NCBI RefSeq assembly: GCF_001638985.1 | Contig: NW_017265151.1 | Location: forward strand, 372,001 to 436,000 | DNA: 64,000 nt | Direction: 5' to 3' | Source of the DNA: Phycomyces blakesleeanus NRRL 1555(-) | Lineage: Eukaryota > Mucoromycota > Mucoromycetes > Mucorales > Phycomycetaceae | In this document: positions 1-12,061 of the stretch, one piece after another | Position numbering within the stretch: the first letter of the stretch is position 1 | How the letters are laid out: every line of letters begins with the position of its first letter | Position numbers and translations under genes: made by a program | The notes under the pieces: model-generated | What the model saw: the letters and a program-made list of their open reading frames with translations, nothing else | Database searches by the model: none | Told to the model about the DNA's origin: nothing

Positions 1-844
1 TCTTAATGTGTGTATTAATTTATTTATCTTTGTTTAGATCATTATATTCTATTTGATTTTCCTGGTCAAGTAGAACTTTTCACCCACCACACAGCTGTCA
101 AGGACATTTTGGCTAAATTAGAAAAGCTGGACTATAGAGTAAATATCAAAGAAAGAAAGAAAGGAAGAAAGGAAGGAAGAAAAGAATGTGTACGATATTA
201 AACCCTACATTTTTCTTATATATATATATTTGGATTATTCATTATTAGCTGGTGGCTGTTCATATGGTAGATGCTCACTATTGCACAGACCCTGCAAAGT
301 ATATTTCGGTCCTACTCTTGTCACTCAAGACCATGGTGATGCTGGAACTTCCTCACGTCAATGTTCTGTCAAAGATTGATCTTATTGAATCCTACGGAAA
401 ACTTAGTAAGCAATACATATAAACATAGATATTTTCGAAATAGCTCGTCATAATTTAACACACTCACATAAACATACGAAAAAAAAAGGGTTCAATCTTG
501 AATATTACACTGATGTCATGAACTTGTCGTACCTGTTGGAGTCTCTAAACGAAGACCCGTTTGGATCAAAGTTTAAGGCTCTCAACCGGGCACTATGTGA
601 TCTGATCGAAGACTTCTCACTAGTCGGCTTTTACACTCTTTGTGTCGAGGACAAGGGATCGATGATGAAACTGCAGCAGGTGATCGACAAGGCCGGTGGA
701 TTTGTGTTCGGTGGTCTGACAGAAGGAAATGAATCGATCATGCTGACGGCCATGCAGGCAGGCTACCACGAAGACGTCAGAGATATTCAAGAAAGGTGGA
801 TAGACCAAGCTTATGATATGGACAATAGCCCTGATGATCGTTAA
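1..844 (+). CDS. GPN2: GPN-loop GTPase 2 (GPN2), 3' part, cut by window edge
   Basis: This is the C-terminal part of a GPN-loop GTPase that, with GPN1 and GPN3, helps assemble RNA polymerase II and bring it into the nucleus. Three exons are read: 38-138, 249-405 and 489-844. The first begins in mid-gene after an intron that enters from the left edge. The translation runs through [13 protein letters not shown] (the G3-like DxPGQ element), [14 protein letters not shown] and the KxD-type base-specificity element in [13 protein letters not shown]. It then continues through [15 protein letters not shown] and the conserved tail ending at TAA 842-844. All joins keep frame (phases 0 and 1). The acceptor of the last intron follows a pure A tract (A-run then AG), a pattern repeated elsewhere in this window. 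The Walker A motif and the GPN loop lie outside the window. Identification rests on close agreement with the known GPN2 C-terminal half, which I consider clearer than GPN1 or GPN3. Confidence 0.9.
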
Positions 845-1228
845 ATAAATAAATAAAAATTTGAAAAAAAAATTAAGTTTCTGTAAAATAAAATAGAAAT
901 AAAGTAAAGTAAAGCTTAACCAGCTTATGGAGTCTGAAAATACTCGCACAAATAATAACTGAATCCTGTTACCATTCAAACACTAAAAAAAAAAAAAAAG
1001 GGAAAAAAAGGTCCTTTTGAAAACTGCTTAAAAGCCTATTTTAAATAGAATCGGTTAAATGGATCCATTTGAGAGTTGATGGACTGTATGTGTCCATAAG
1101 CGTTTGTATAAGCTACCTTGGCAAATATACATATAAATAAAAAATATAATAAGTAAAGAATACACTGTATGAATTCAATTTGGTTTGATTTATTCTTGGA
1201 TGTAGTACCAAATTCCTTTTTGATACTA
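845..1228. other. Intergenic GPN2 to eisosome gene
   Basis: This A+T-rich spacer holds the 3' flank of GPN2 (repeated AATAAA-like stretches just after the stop) and, presumably, the promoter of the next gene. No coding signal is seen on either strand. Confidence 0.6.
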
Positions 1229-3855
1229 ATGGCCGTGTCATCATCATCATCATCATCAGACAGTAACCAAGACACCAAAGTAAGTAAAAATAAAAATAAA
1301 AATAAAAATTGTATTGTATTGTATTGTATTGGTACACACAGTTATAGTCTACAGAAAAGCAGATAGGCACAGCCATCTTTAATAAGAACAATAATAATTA
1401 TATCCATAGTAACATAATATAATATTTTCCCACCTCTTTTTTTTTATTATTATTATTTGTTTGTTTGTTCTCTTGCCTTTCTTTTTTTATTTATTAAAAA
1501 AACATACACACACACACAAAAAAGAAAAATATGCTTAAAGACTTACAATATTCACTCAGTCGCCTAACTACCGATGTCAGAACTCAAATGGTTCGAAACA
1601 ATCCGCTCCAGAGACAAGACACAAAGGCACTCTCGATGTGGATTTACAAAGAACGTACCGATCTTGCTTCAATGCGCTCATTGTCTTATCAGCATTCAGA
1701 GACCAATCGCATGTTGATGGAGTGGGCCACTGAAGAAAGACAAGAAGCAGGACCTGATAGCCGTGACCTCGAAGTAAGATTACAGCTTTCTTTCTTCTTT
1801 ATATGAGTAGTATATAGTACTTGGGTCTGAGGGAGAGGGGAGGGAGTAGTGCTCACTATAGTACTTATAGGCTATTTAATACTATTTCTTTATTTCTAAA
1901 TAACTAAACACATATACAAAAAAAAAGGATATTGTTAGTAAGCTGTGCAAATTATTGGATAAGCAAGTTGATCTCGAAAAGCAATATGCTGGTAAAGTAA
2001 AGCGTTAATATTATATTATATAAAATAATAATAACAATAATAACAATAATGATGATAATAGGTAAATACAGACAGTATCGCCATGCTATAAAGGCAATCA
2101 GAGAAAGAGAGGAACAGTTATCCGAGATGCGCGAAAAAAAGAAGACTCTTCAGGCACGGATCACACACCTGGCCAAGACCAACCCCAAGTCGCCAAAGAA
2201 GATCGAGTTTCAAAAGGAACTCGATGCTTTGCAGAAAGACACCCTAGAGACCGAGATGGAGATGGGCGATTTCAAACGGTTTGCACTTCGCGAGGCATTC
2301 TATCTGCGGTTCAATGCGATGAATGAATTTGCTGAAAAGTCAGCAATCCTGGCAGGATTTGGAAACTATCTGGTCGACCTCCTCGATATCGACCCCACCC
2401 CGGCTGGCCAGACAACCCGCAGACCATATGAGAACGAAGAGGTGGCCAGCACAATCGTCCAGGACTGTCTGCTGGCCCTCGAGGCCTGGAGTCCGGCGGA
2501 GGGAGAGCAGAGAGCAACCCTGGCTATTCCAGGAATGATGGATTCTGACACGATGAGTATGGATGATGCCAGTAGTGTATATACGATGGATCAAGAGAGT
2601 GGCCAGCTCAAAGCAAAAGGCGACCATTACTTTTATCAGCCCGAGTACAATACAAGCAGTAGTTCGTTTGGACCTAGCTTACCGCCAAGAAGATCTTTCC
2701 AACAGCCACCAAGCCACCTCTATTCCTTGGCAAATCCGAGCCAGGACAGAATTCCTTACCCTCTGTACGACAATGTTCCGCCGCCTGCCTATGGTAACGA
2801 TGACAGCTCATCCAGTAAGTATTTGAGTTGGTAATAAGGATAGCAGTAGCCAAAGAGAAAACTTTCTTTTTTTTTGAAATGATGGACTGATTATGTAATG
2901 ATTTCAAGGTAAACAACATGAGGATAAGCAGTTGGTTGAGCCTGGGGTATTTGAGTCACCTTTCCAGTCCCACGCCCATTTGGGAGCAAACAACATGAAC
3001 ATCAATATGAACGCCAGCACTAGCAGTAATAGTATTGGAAGCACGGGTAGCAACGGTAGTGGTAGTGGTAGTGGTAGTGGTAGTGGTAGTGGTATTGGAG
3101 CACCAGGATATAACAGCTCTCCATTCCTGCCACACTCGTCATTACATGGTAGTGTAGGAGGAGGAGGAGAACCGGTCGGAATGTACCCCCCTCAACAATA
3201 TGCTGGACCAGTGTCATACCAAACAAACTATCAACAACTGTTCCGCCACGTCTCTATGCGCCAACAACAGGGAGGTGCCCAGCAACGGACCTATAGTGAG
3301 TTTCAGCAACAATTCATGGGACCGCCTGGAAGTAACGGCAGTGGTGGACCGGGTATACCTTACCGACAGCGCATTGACGCCGGAGGATTCAGGATTCCGC
3401 CACCGCTAGAAGTCGAGCCTGTGCTTTCGGCTGAGGAAGAAAAAAAGCAGTTGAGTGAGCGATATGCGGCTGAGGAAGAGGCGTATCAGAAAGAGATTAA
3501 AGAAGCGCAATCGATAAGTGAACAAGAACAAGAACCAAAAGGAAAAGAAATAGAAGGAGTGGAGGGTAATGGCAGTAATGATGAGCTATCGTTATCATCA
3601 TTACCACCAAAGGTACCCCAACACAGTCAATCGACAGAACTATCGGATCCTGTTGAAAATGATGATGTTTTGGAACCAAAAGAAAAGGAACAAGAATCTC
3701 TGGTTTCCGAAAAGTCTGGCAATGAGAGTGACAATGTTCAGCAACCTCAACCTACCGAGAGTTTGAGTTCGGATGCCAAATCCATTGAATCTACAAAGGA
3801 ACCAGAAGTTTTAAATACAGAGACTATTCTACATAAGCCTCATGAACAAGACACA

Positions 3856-3858
<3 letters not shown>
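1229..3858 (+). CDS. Eisosome BAR-domain protein (Pil1/Lsp1 family)
   Basis: Proteins of this family form a banana-shaped BAR dimer that binds PI(4,5)P2 and coats furrows of the plasma membrane (eisosomes). Exons are 1229-1279 (tentative), 1525-1773, 1928-1991, 2062-2814 and 2909-3858, giving about 688 aa. Family features seen are the early TDVRTQMVRNNP region, coiled-coil helices (KYRQYRHAIKAIREREEQL, MREKKKTLQARITHL), and the diagnostic block AEKSAILAGFGNYLVDLLD followed by RPYENEEVASTIVQD and LALEAWSP. About 430 residues after the BAR domain are low complexity. They include a Gly-Ser tract from a GGTAGT-type hexamer repeat near 3055-3090, then Gln-rich, and finally Glu/Ser/Lys-rich sequence, longer than in yeast Pil1. 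The first exon (poly-Ser, with a GTAAGT donor) keeps frame but has no homology support. The alternative start is ATG 1531, giving about 669 aa. Family assignment is firm; the 5' end is not. Confidence 0.85.
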
Positions 3859-3898
<40 letters not shown>

Positions 3899-3913
3899 AT
3901 GGGTAAATGGGTA

Positions 3914-3984
<71 letters not shown>

Positions 3985-4647
3985 AATTTGCTTGAGTTTT
4001 ATTTATTTATATTTGAAATTGTGAAATAAAAGCAATATACATATAATATATATATTGAGACAAGGAGATGGGTGGGTTGGTTGGGTATAATGTATGTATG
4101 TATGTATGTATGTATGTATGTATGTATAATATATTTATATCTACAATTTACTGAAAAAGAAAAAGATGTTTGATTTGTGTTGAGTTTTGTTTATAAAATG
4201 AAAAGTATTATATATATATATATATATATTGTCTTTGGGCTTTACAGGATGAAAAAGACAAGGATACAGACAAACAAATAGGTAGATGGGAAATTCAAAG
4301 GAGGGATTTTTTTTTGATGTGTATGAATATGTATATTATGTATATTATGTATGTATGGTATGTGTTGTGAGTTTTTTTTTTTGAGTGTTTGATATATATG
4401 TGATTTTTTTTTGAATGTGGAGTGTGTTATGTGTATATACAATGAAATGTTGAATTTTTGAATTGAAAGAATGAAAGGAAATTTGCGTTTGTATGATGTT
4501 GAAATATATATATGTGTGTTTTTGTTCTTCTTAAATTATCGTCTTAATCTTAATCTTCTTTGGTCTGGTTTGGGTTTGGTTGAGTCGGGAAGATTGATTG
4601 AATGGATTAAAGGTCGACTATGTGTATGTGCGTGCGAATGTTTTTTT
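3859..4647. repeat. Microsatellite cluster downstream of the eisosome gene
   Basis: Consecutive simple repeats follow the stop codon directly: (AAAT)n at 3855-3900, (AATC)n at about 3914-3942, (ATT)n at about 3947-3982, (GTAT)n at about 4091-4127 and a (TA) run near 4210-4230. The rest is A+T-rich and no gene is supported. Confidence 0.9.
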
Positions 4648-4905
4648 TTAATGTAGGTTGACTACAATGTGCATGAATTCATGGTGGTGTGTGGCAAAGT
4701 GGAGGTTGATCCATTTGTGTACAAATGCACCGTATATACGAACAAGAAGACGCTCTGAGCAGATAGGACATGGTCGATAGGTATATTTAGATGCTGGCCC
4801 TTCGTGGGGCTTTGACAGAGGGGCGGCCAATAATTTTGTGCTGTGCTGATGGAAATTATAGTGGTGAACGAAGGATGACTGGGTGATCATTGTAGAGCTG
4901 AGCAT
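4648..4905 (-). CDS. Possible 85-aa protein with a C2H2-like zinc-finger motif
   Basis: I do not recognise this protein. The reading frame from ATG 4905 to the stop at 4648-4650 encodes about 85 residues. It is Ser/His-rich at the start, then has the block KYTYRPCPICSERL followed by VHKWINLHFATHHHEF. This fits C-x2-C-x13-H-x5-H, a plausible single zinc finger. The segment is clearly less A+T-rich than the surrounding 6 kb, which argues for coding, and a TATA-like (TA)n tract lies just upstream on the minus strand. Against it: no homologue is recalled, the frame is short, and an upstream exon cannot be excluded. It may also be the remnant of a longer gene. Confidence 0.35.
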   Translation of the reverse strand: MLSSTMITQSSFVHHYNFHQHSTKLLAAPLSKPHEGPASKYTYRPCPICSERLLVRIYGAFVHKWINLHFATHHHEFMHIVVNLH

Positions 4906-7900
4906 AATAGCAATGTATTTATATATATATATATATATATAAAATGTCTTTTTGTATCGAACAAAGAGAAGGAAGAGAAAGGAAGAAATTGGTATGTTTT
5001 GAAATGATTTTATATACAATATTTTTTTTGTGTTTATATATATATAAAAGATGGGATTATTTTAATTATAAAAAAATCAGGCTGGTTTATATAGATTTTA
5101 TATTAAAAGAAATATATAAAAAATCATTCTAACCTGGTACTAGCACTTGTCATGGGAATTTGGGAACTTGTTGTTCTATATTAAAGAAGACATAAATACA
5201 TATACTACACATGGGGCTTACTACCTCAACTAGAATATAAATTTCTTTATATATAAAATATACATTATATTCAAAATGTATATAAGCATATTATATAATC
5301 TAAAATACAAAATGAAAACCTTGATGATTATCGATGGTTTGCTTGGACCATGAATTTTTAATATACAAAATAAATAAATAAATCATAAAAATCATAAGAA
5401 TAGTTTTACAAGAGTCGGGTCGACACGAGAATAGGACAATGTACTACACAATTACAAATATATATATATATATATATATATAATTATATATGAATGTGGT
5501 GAACGGTGACCCTTTGGAATGGGGAACACTTGTGATTTAACTTCTTTTTTTTTTGTTCTCGTACTCTGTGGTACAAAACCCATATATAAATCTATACACC
5601 TTGTCTTGCCTTTCCTTACATGCCTTACTCGACCATTTTACCCACCAGTCCACCTTACATATCTATATATCTATCTATATGTATATTGGTTGGTTGGTCT
5701 ATCCGCTCACACTGCTTTCTATTCTATTTTATTCTTTCCTTTTTACATTGATAATCCATACTAGTATAATAAATACTATTATTATTTTATAAATGTTTTT
5801 TATTTTCAAAATTAAAAATTAAAAATAAAATAGGCTACACCAAACGTTACTTTATAAACCTTTTCATATTTTACCAAAAATAAAAATACAAGAAAATTCT
5901 TGGTGCCTGTGCCCTTGTTTCAATTCTGGTGTGAGAGAAATTGAATTCATCCTATATTATTTTTATTTTAAATAGAAAAAAGAAAAAAGAAAAAAAAAAC
6001 TGCTTATATACAAATAATATCCAAATATTTGTACCTTTTGTTCTCATACTAACAAGAACAAAAAAAAACAATAATCAAATAATATTTTATCCAACTATTT
6101 CTTTAGTTATTTATTTATTTGTTTTGTATGAAACGTGTAGTAACAACTATCGTAAATGCTCAAAGTAACACACACACAAATACATATACATATCTTTTTA
6201 ATACATATAAATCTACTTGATTTTCAGTAATAAATAATCAGATGATATTTAGGCCATTTTCTTTAAACTACCCTGCCCTGCCCTGCTCTGTTTGTACCTG
6301 GTCTACCTTGCTATTCTTTGCCACACCCTACACTGGACAGTAGAATAAAAAAGAAGGATGATGATGATAACATTTAAGAAAGGTGATTTTCGAACAGATA
6401 GACACAGACACAGATAACATATTACTATGAATGAAATTTGCATGTCATTTGGTGGCTAGACACACCTAAAGTTGAAGAAGAATAGATCAATAGATGTTGT
6501 TTTAGATTTATTAATAATATTGCATGCAAAGATATATAAAGGCTAATAGTAAGAGATCTGTACATAAAACGTAAAGTGAATTTCATCAACCAGATAAATA
6601 AATAAATAAATATTATTTTTCTTTGTTGTTCTTTTGTGGGGTTATAAAACATTCAATACACGTTTGAGGTACAAAATATCTGGGACTCCTTTCTAACAAA
6701 GAAATGAATGATTTTAATAGCAAATATATATATTTTGTAAAGTCAAGACACACAAGATAAACAGAAAGGATATATGTAACTTGAAAGTGTGTAAGATAAA
6801 AGATTGAGAGTAAAAAATATTAATATTATTATTTTTTTAGAGAAGATTATCACAAATCAATCAATCATCCTATTGATTTGTGATAATCTTTTTATCAGAC
6901 CATTTTAACATCCAAGAATATAATATTATTATAATTTTTATTTTGAAACAAAATTACGTTATTTCTGTAGTTTCAATCGTTATTATTATTATTATTATTA
7001 TTATTATTTTTGAATTGAATTTCAAATGCACATTTATACATACATAACAATCCTAAGCCTAAGCCTAGAATAATATTGTTAATTAATAAGATGTATTTTT
7101 GTATTGATATTGATTAGACGTATTTCATACGATAATCCATGTCAAAATAATAATACTTTATGTATTCATATAGTAATAATAGAATATTACTTCTCCTATA
7201 TATATATATATACTCTTTAATAATAATAATAACAATAATCCCACGCCAAATTATTTTCATTTTGTATAATTTTTTTATATTACATGCCATATATTATTAA
7301 CCACATTCTTGACACCAACTCTCTCTTTTATATAGAAAGAGTGACCAAGATTAATCAATACTACTAGCCTTTATAATCAAACCTTCTAACAATGTTTTTT
7401 TTTAAATAAATAAATAAATAAATAAATAGATAAAATAAAAATAAAAGCATGTATCTGCGTCATTGATTAACCAAGATCTTGTATAGAATACCATTCAATT
7501 ATATTTATATATTTATATATAGGTATATAACTCACTAGTCAAAATCTGTATTGAAAAAAAAAAGAAAACATCCTTGTTTTGTCGTTTGTTTCTGTCGTAC
7601 AGTATCTTGATCTAGTCACACACAAACACAGCTGTAGGAAATGGCAAAACTTGTAATTCCGAGCCTGCACATTTGTTAGAGGCCAATAGGAATCTAATGT
7701 TTAATCCTTGGTGGTACCTATCTAAGCAAATAGGAAGCGTATACTCTTATGGTTCAAACCTTATTAAATTCAAATATTTATATATATAAATATAAATATA
7801 AATATTATTTTGTTGAATTGAATTTAATTGAATTCAATTGAATTATATATTTATTTAAGCAGAAAATCAAGGCAAAAAGATAGAGAATAAAAATAATAAA

Positions 7901-9125
7901 AATAATACAGGAAATAAAAGTTAAATGTCATGGGGTGTATGCAACAAAAAAAAAACGTAGTCAATAACACCCATGATGTTGGGTGATCGAGAGTACCAAA
8001 TTCTCATGAAAGCAAGGGACTTTTCTATATTTTATTTTATTTTATTCTATTCTATTCATCTATCTGCTTGGTTAATTACCATATTATATTTATATATCTT
8101 GTATGTCTTGCTCACTCATAATCATAATATCAATTATTCATTACATTATAGCCGGGAAACTTGATAAAATATGCAAGCAAGGTTGCTTAGTTACCGAGAA
8201 ATATAAGCCAAGTAAATGACTAACAACAAAAGAAAAGAAAATACATCTTTTCTTTATGTATTGAATAGAATACAATCTTTACAAGTCTCATTTGAAGAAC
8301 TCTATTCATCTTGCTTGATACTGGATTAATTTTTTATTTTATTTTATTTTATTTTTGTACAAGACATCTGAGCCAACATCAACAATAACAACAAAAAATA
8401 TTCTCACATCCCCATGGCAACTCTAGTTTACACAAGATGTGTAAAAATATATCCATCTATTCATGTAACTAGTCTTTCCTTTCTTTCTTTATTTCTTTGT
8501 TTTACTAATGGAATCATACTCGGAACATATCCATGGCAATCAGTGCATTAATGATACTATAGTCCACCCATATTTAGTAATCCAAGTTGAGTATGTGCAT
8601 GTGTGCATGTATTTATATGGATATTTGTGTGGGTGCTGGTGGGGGTATATGCGTATTAAAGGTCTAATGACTGTGGCCGGTGCGCAATTGATAACAGCCA
8701 TGTATATATATATATATATAAAATAAAGAGAACTACGTATGTAGGTACGGATGTACGTACAGACCAGCTTCTTTGAATAGGCCTGACCCCATGGAATTGA
8801 ACATGGGATTTTGTGTTTTAAACCCACACGCATCATACATAGCATAGCATATCATAGAATAGTAATAGTAATAGTATAGATACCCACAAAATATACTGTA
8901 GGTCACATCGCCCTTTCTTTTTCTTTTTCTTGTGTACAGAAAACGAAAATGGGATCTATCTATACTCTTTTCTTTCCTTCTTTCTTTTGTTTTTATTCAT
9001 TGCTTTATCTATTTCCTTAACAAAAAGGAACAGCGAGAAGACTACAAAATACAGGTCTAGTCATGGGTATGATTATACTTTTACATCTATCTTCTTTCCA
9101 TCGCCACCAACGCCATCATCATCAC

Positions 9126-9171
<46 letters not shown>

Positions 9172-9561
9172 TTTTGACTCTTTTTTTTTAGAGGGATACT
9201 TTTATAATACACAATTGTATACAAATATATATACACCTTTATGTTTTTGGTATATGGGATCATAATAAGAATAATAAATAAATAGGGGAAGGGGAAAGGG
9301 TGGAAAGAATATAAAAGAAAATTTTCGATTCGATTGCTATGACTTCTTCTTCTAAAGGGTTATATGTATATGATTTGACTTGATTTTAACGATCATTATT
9401 TTCTACAATGATAATGATAACGATGCTTATGTTGATATGTATGAATATAAATATAAAGTTACTCTATTTGATCAACCGGGTTTGTGCTTCCGGGGGGGTA
9501 GATTAATAATTTACATAAAAGTAAATTTAATATTCTGTAAGCAAATCAAATAAAAGGAGAG

Positions 9562-9602
<41 letters not shown>

Positions 9603-10304
9603 GTTTCTTACGATCGCAACATACAATTCATCGATTACTCTAGATCTCTCTGTCCAAGTTACATAAAGGATCATTAGTTCCTGGCTACCCACCTTATAAA
9701 CTCTATATAATCATCTACCTGTTTGATTACTTATCCCTTATTATCAATGCAATGCAATCCAATGCAACATCGATCATAGTATTTGCTATTATTATTATAT
9801 TTTATACACACTCAATTGCCACAGATAAATCCAGACAAGTGATACTATAAATTGTATATTGACTTGACTTGTAATTTTATATACATATCCAAATTGTTTT
9901 TTGAAAGCTTCAGGCATTATAAGGCATGGATTTTAGTTTATTTTTGGGTTGATTGGTTGGTTGGTTGGTTGATTCATTATTCTTATTTGTGGTTTGTACA
10001 TATCCATCAAGGACAGACGAATATACCAGTTGTATGTATGTGTGGGAGAGAGGAAGGAATAGACGCAAAGAGAATATTATACAGTCAATTGGGAGTGAGT
10101 GAGTGGGTAACATAAATAAATAAATAAATAAATAAATAGGGAGAATATATAGACAAAAGAATCAATAGAATCAATATGATAATAATAATAAGAAAATGGT
10201 AGTGGTAATAGCAAATAATAGTGGAGTGATATTGGTATGCAAGGGACAACAATAAAGTCACTTTTAAGATTTTTTTTTTTTCTTTGCAAGTTTCTGCCTT
10301 TTCT
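4906..10304. other. Long A+T-rich gene-poor gap
   Basis: I see no supported gene in this 5.4 kb. It contains (TA)n runs (about 4921-4940, 5459-5481, 8702-8720, 9567-9593), (ATT)n near 6978-7007 and a very long (ATT)n at about 9126-9171. There are also AAAT runs, a (TGGT)n patch near 9953-9970 and a perfect 19-bp hairpin at 6843-6890 (listed separately). The many short reading frames here are driven by repeats. Distal regulatory DNA of the methyltransferase gene or of unseen small RNAs cannot be excluded. Confidence 0.6.
6843..6890. repeat. Perfect 19-bp inverted repeat (hairpin)
   Basis: The arms are 6843-6861 and 6872-6890 with a 10-nt loop. They are exactly complementary, starting AAGATTATCACAAATCAAT. 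The element stands alone in an A+T-rich gap. A run of T follows the right arm, but nothing shows that it terminates transcription. It could be a small MITE core or an RNA hairpin. Confidence 0.85.
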
Positions 10305-12061
10305 TTAGAAGGGTTCTTCCGTTCTTGGTTTCTGGGCAACTGCGCAATGCCAGTTAATATAAGTGCGCGCTTGTTTCCACTCGGCCGGCAAGTTGGAAAT
10401 TGTGGCAGCATATTTTTCAGGACTGATGTTGATCACTGCAGATAACCAGGGCTGAAGAGACTGGAGGGTAAACAAATAGTGGCTGGAGACTGCTCTGGCA
10501 AACTCGGAACAAGGTGGTGAAAGGTCGACTGGTAAACTTGGATTACGAGGGTTACTTTCACTTGCGTTGGGATGTGTGGGTTGTGTAGGAGAGCTCAAAG
10601 GGGATGCATGACTGCTGCCCCATCCAAGAGGAAGAGATTGGAATTCGCTTTCCACCCGTCTGAACCCATTGACAGCCAGAATCGAAGGAAGACGACGACC
10701 AACATAAGGGTCTTGTTGACGAAGCGAAAGGCCATAAAGAACTAAATATAACAAAAAAAAAGTTATTAATAAAATATATATTTTTAAACAATTTAAAATA
10801 AAATTTAAAGATAACTTACGTTTGTCATTCATGGCACACTCGTTTCGAAGACTACTTTGTGTTTCCATATCCTATAAAGCCAAAAAGAATTGTATTAGTT
10901 GGAGTGTTTCTATGGATACAAAGACTTTGTTTTATATATATATAGAAAAAAAAAGAGACTTACAGGTTCCATTAGTTCTACCCATCCTCCAGGTTTAAGG
11001 ATTCGTAGATATTCTTTAACCAACGGACTCCACATATGTGCCTGCAGACCAAGATTCAGATCACGCTGGAAGATGTAGTCAATGCTGTTGTCAGGAAACG
11101 GCAGAGACGCTAGTGTGGTAGACGATTGCTGGCCAACTGTACATGTTCTAAAGTGGCAGTTCTTTGGCTTGATGTCGCGCGGAAAGGCATTCAGACAGTC
11201 GATGCCAATGAAACTCGAGTTTGGGAACTCGGTGCTCATCTCCATTGTCCAGGTGCCAGGACCACAGCCGACGTCCAGAACCACACAGCCCTTTTCGAGC
11301 ATGGATCGAGCAGGAGCCGAGAAATCGCCACCAAATGCGGTGCGGAGAATGTAGTGCTGTGCGACCATGCGATCCTGCTCGTCGTTTCCGCGCGAGAGCA
11401 CATCGGGCCATTCGACCGGATCATACTTGGCACTCTTGTTTGGCATAGCTGGAATGGTCTGGAGGGTATCTTGTAGGCAAAGCAGCTGTTGGTGTTGCTG
11501 AGCAGGCAAAGGTTCGGGCAAGAGAGCCAGGGCGCGTGCGGTGTTGTTTGCGACTGAGGAAGAGCGGGACCGGCTGCGACCAATGGAAGACATTGAGGTT
11601 GATTGAATAGAGTTTGATTGATAGTGTTGGTACTGCTTTTGGGCTGCTTTTGAGCGAATGGTCGATGATTGACGGGATTGGATTGATGAGGCAATAGATG
11701 ATGTTGGACGCTGGTTGATCCACCTGTTGATTGATTCGTTGCTATGAGGTCTTTTGCGGAGACTGGCTGGAGATGAGGTTGAGGAGGATGTGGCGGTTCT
11801 GGAGGATAGGGATGAGTTTGGTGTAGTGGATTTATTGGTGTGACTGGTGATTGTTTTTGAGACAGGCCACTGTTGATCTACAATAGGAGTGGTTTGAGAG
11901 AGGGTTGGAGTAGATGAAGGACGGGTATCGGTCCAGGGTGAGAGAGCGGGAGAGGGTTGAGCGAGGTAGTTTGATTCGATTGAAACCTGGGTAGGTTTCT
12001 TGATGAGTTTCTTAAGGAAAGAGCAGGTGTCTTTTTGAGTGATACCAAAGCTAAAGAGCAT
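10305..12061 (-). CDS. Class I SAM-dependent methyltransferase
   Basis: The predicted 528-aa protein has three minus-strand exons: 12061-10964, 10871-10820 and 10741-10305. Roughly the first 200 residues are Ser/Thr/Gln-rich and probably disordered. A Rossmann-type methyltransferase core follows. Motif I is VLDVGCGPGTWTMEM, the acidic end of strand 2 is FIGIDCL, motif II/III lies around FPDNSIDYIFQRDL, and the post-core signature is ILKPGGWVELMEP. The last exon contains LYGLSLRQQDPYVGRRLPS and ends in a region rich in Trp and aromatics. This arrangement (disordered N-terminus plus LaeA/Tam-like core) is common among fungal methyltransferases of unknown substrate, so the substrate cannot be named. 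The gene stands alone, with about 1.6 kb of repeat-rich DNA upstream. Splice joins keep frame and use GTAAG-type donors. Confidence 0.85.

Noticed and set aside
8770..8850. tRNA-like segment on the minus strand with a B-box-like GTTCAATTC
   Set aside because: The T-arm does not pair properly, and no A box, acceptor stem or anticodon arm can be drawn.
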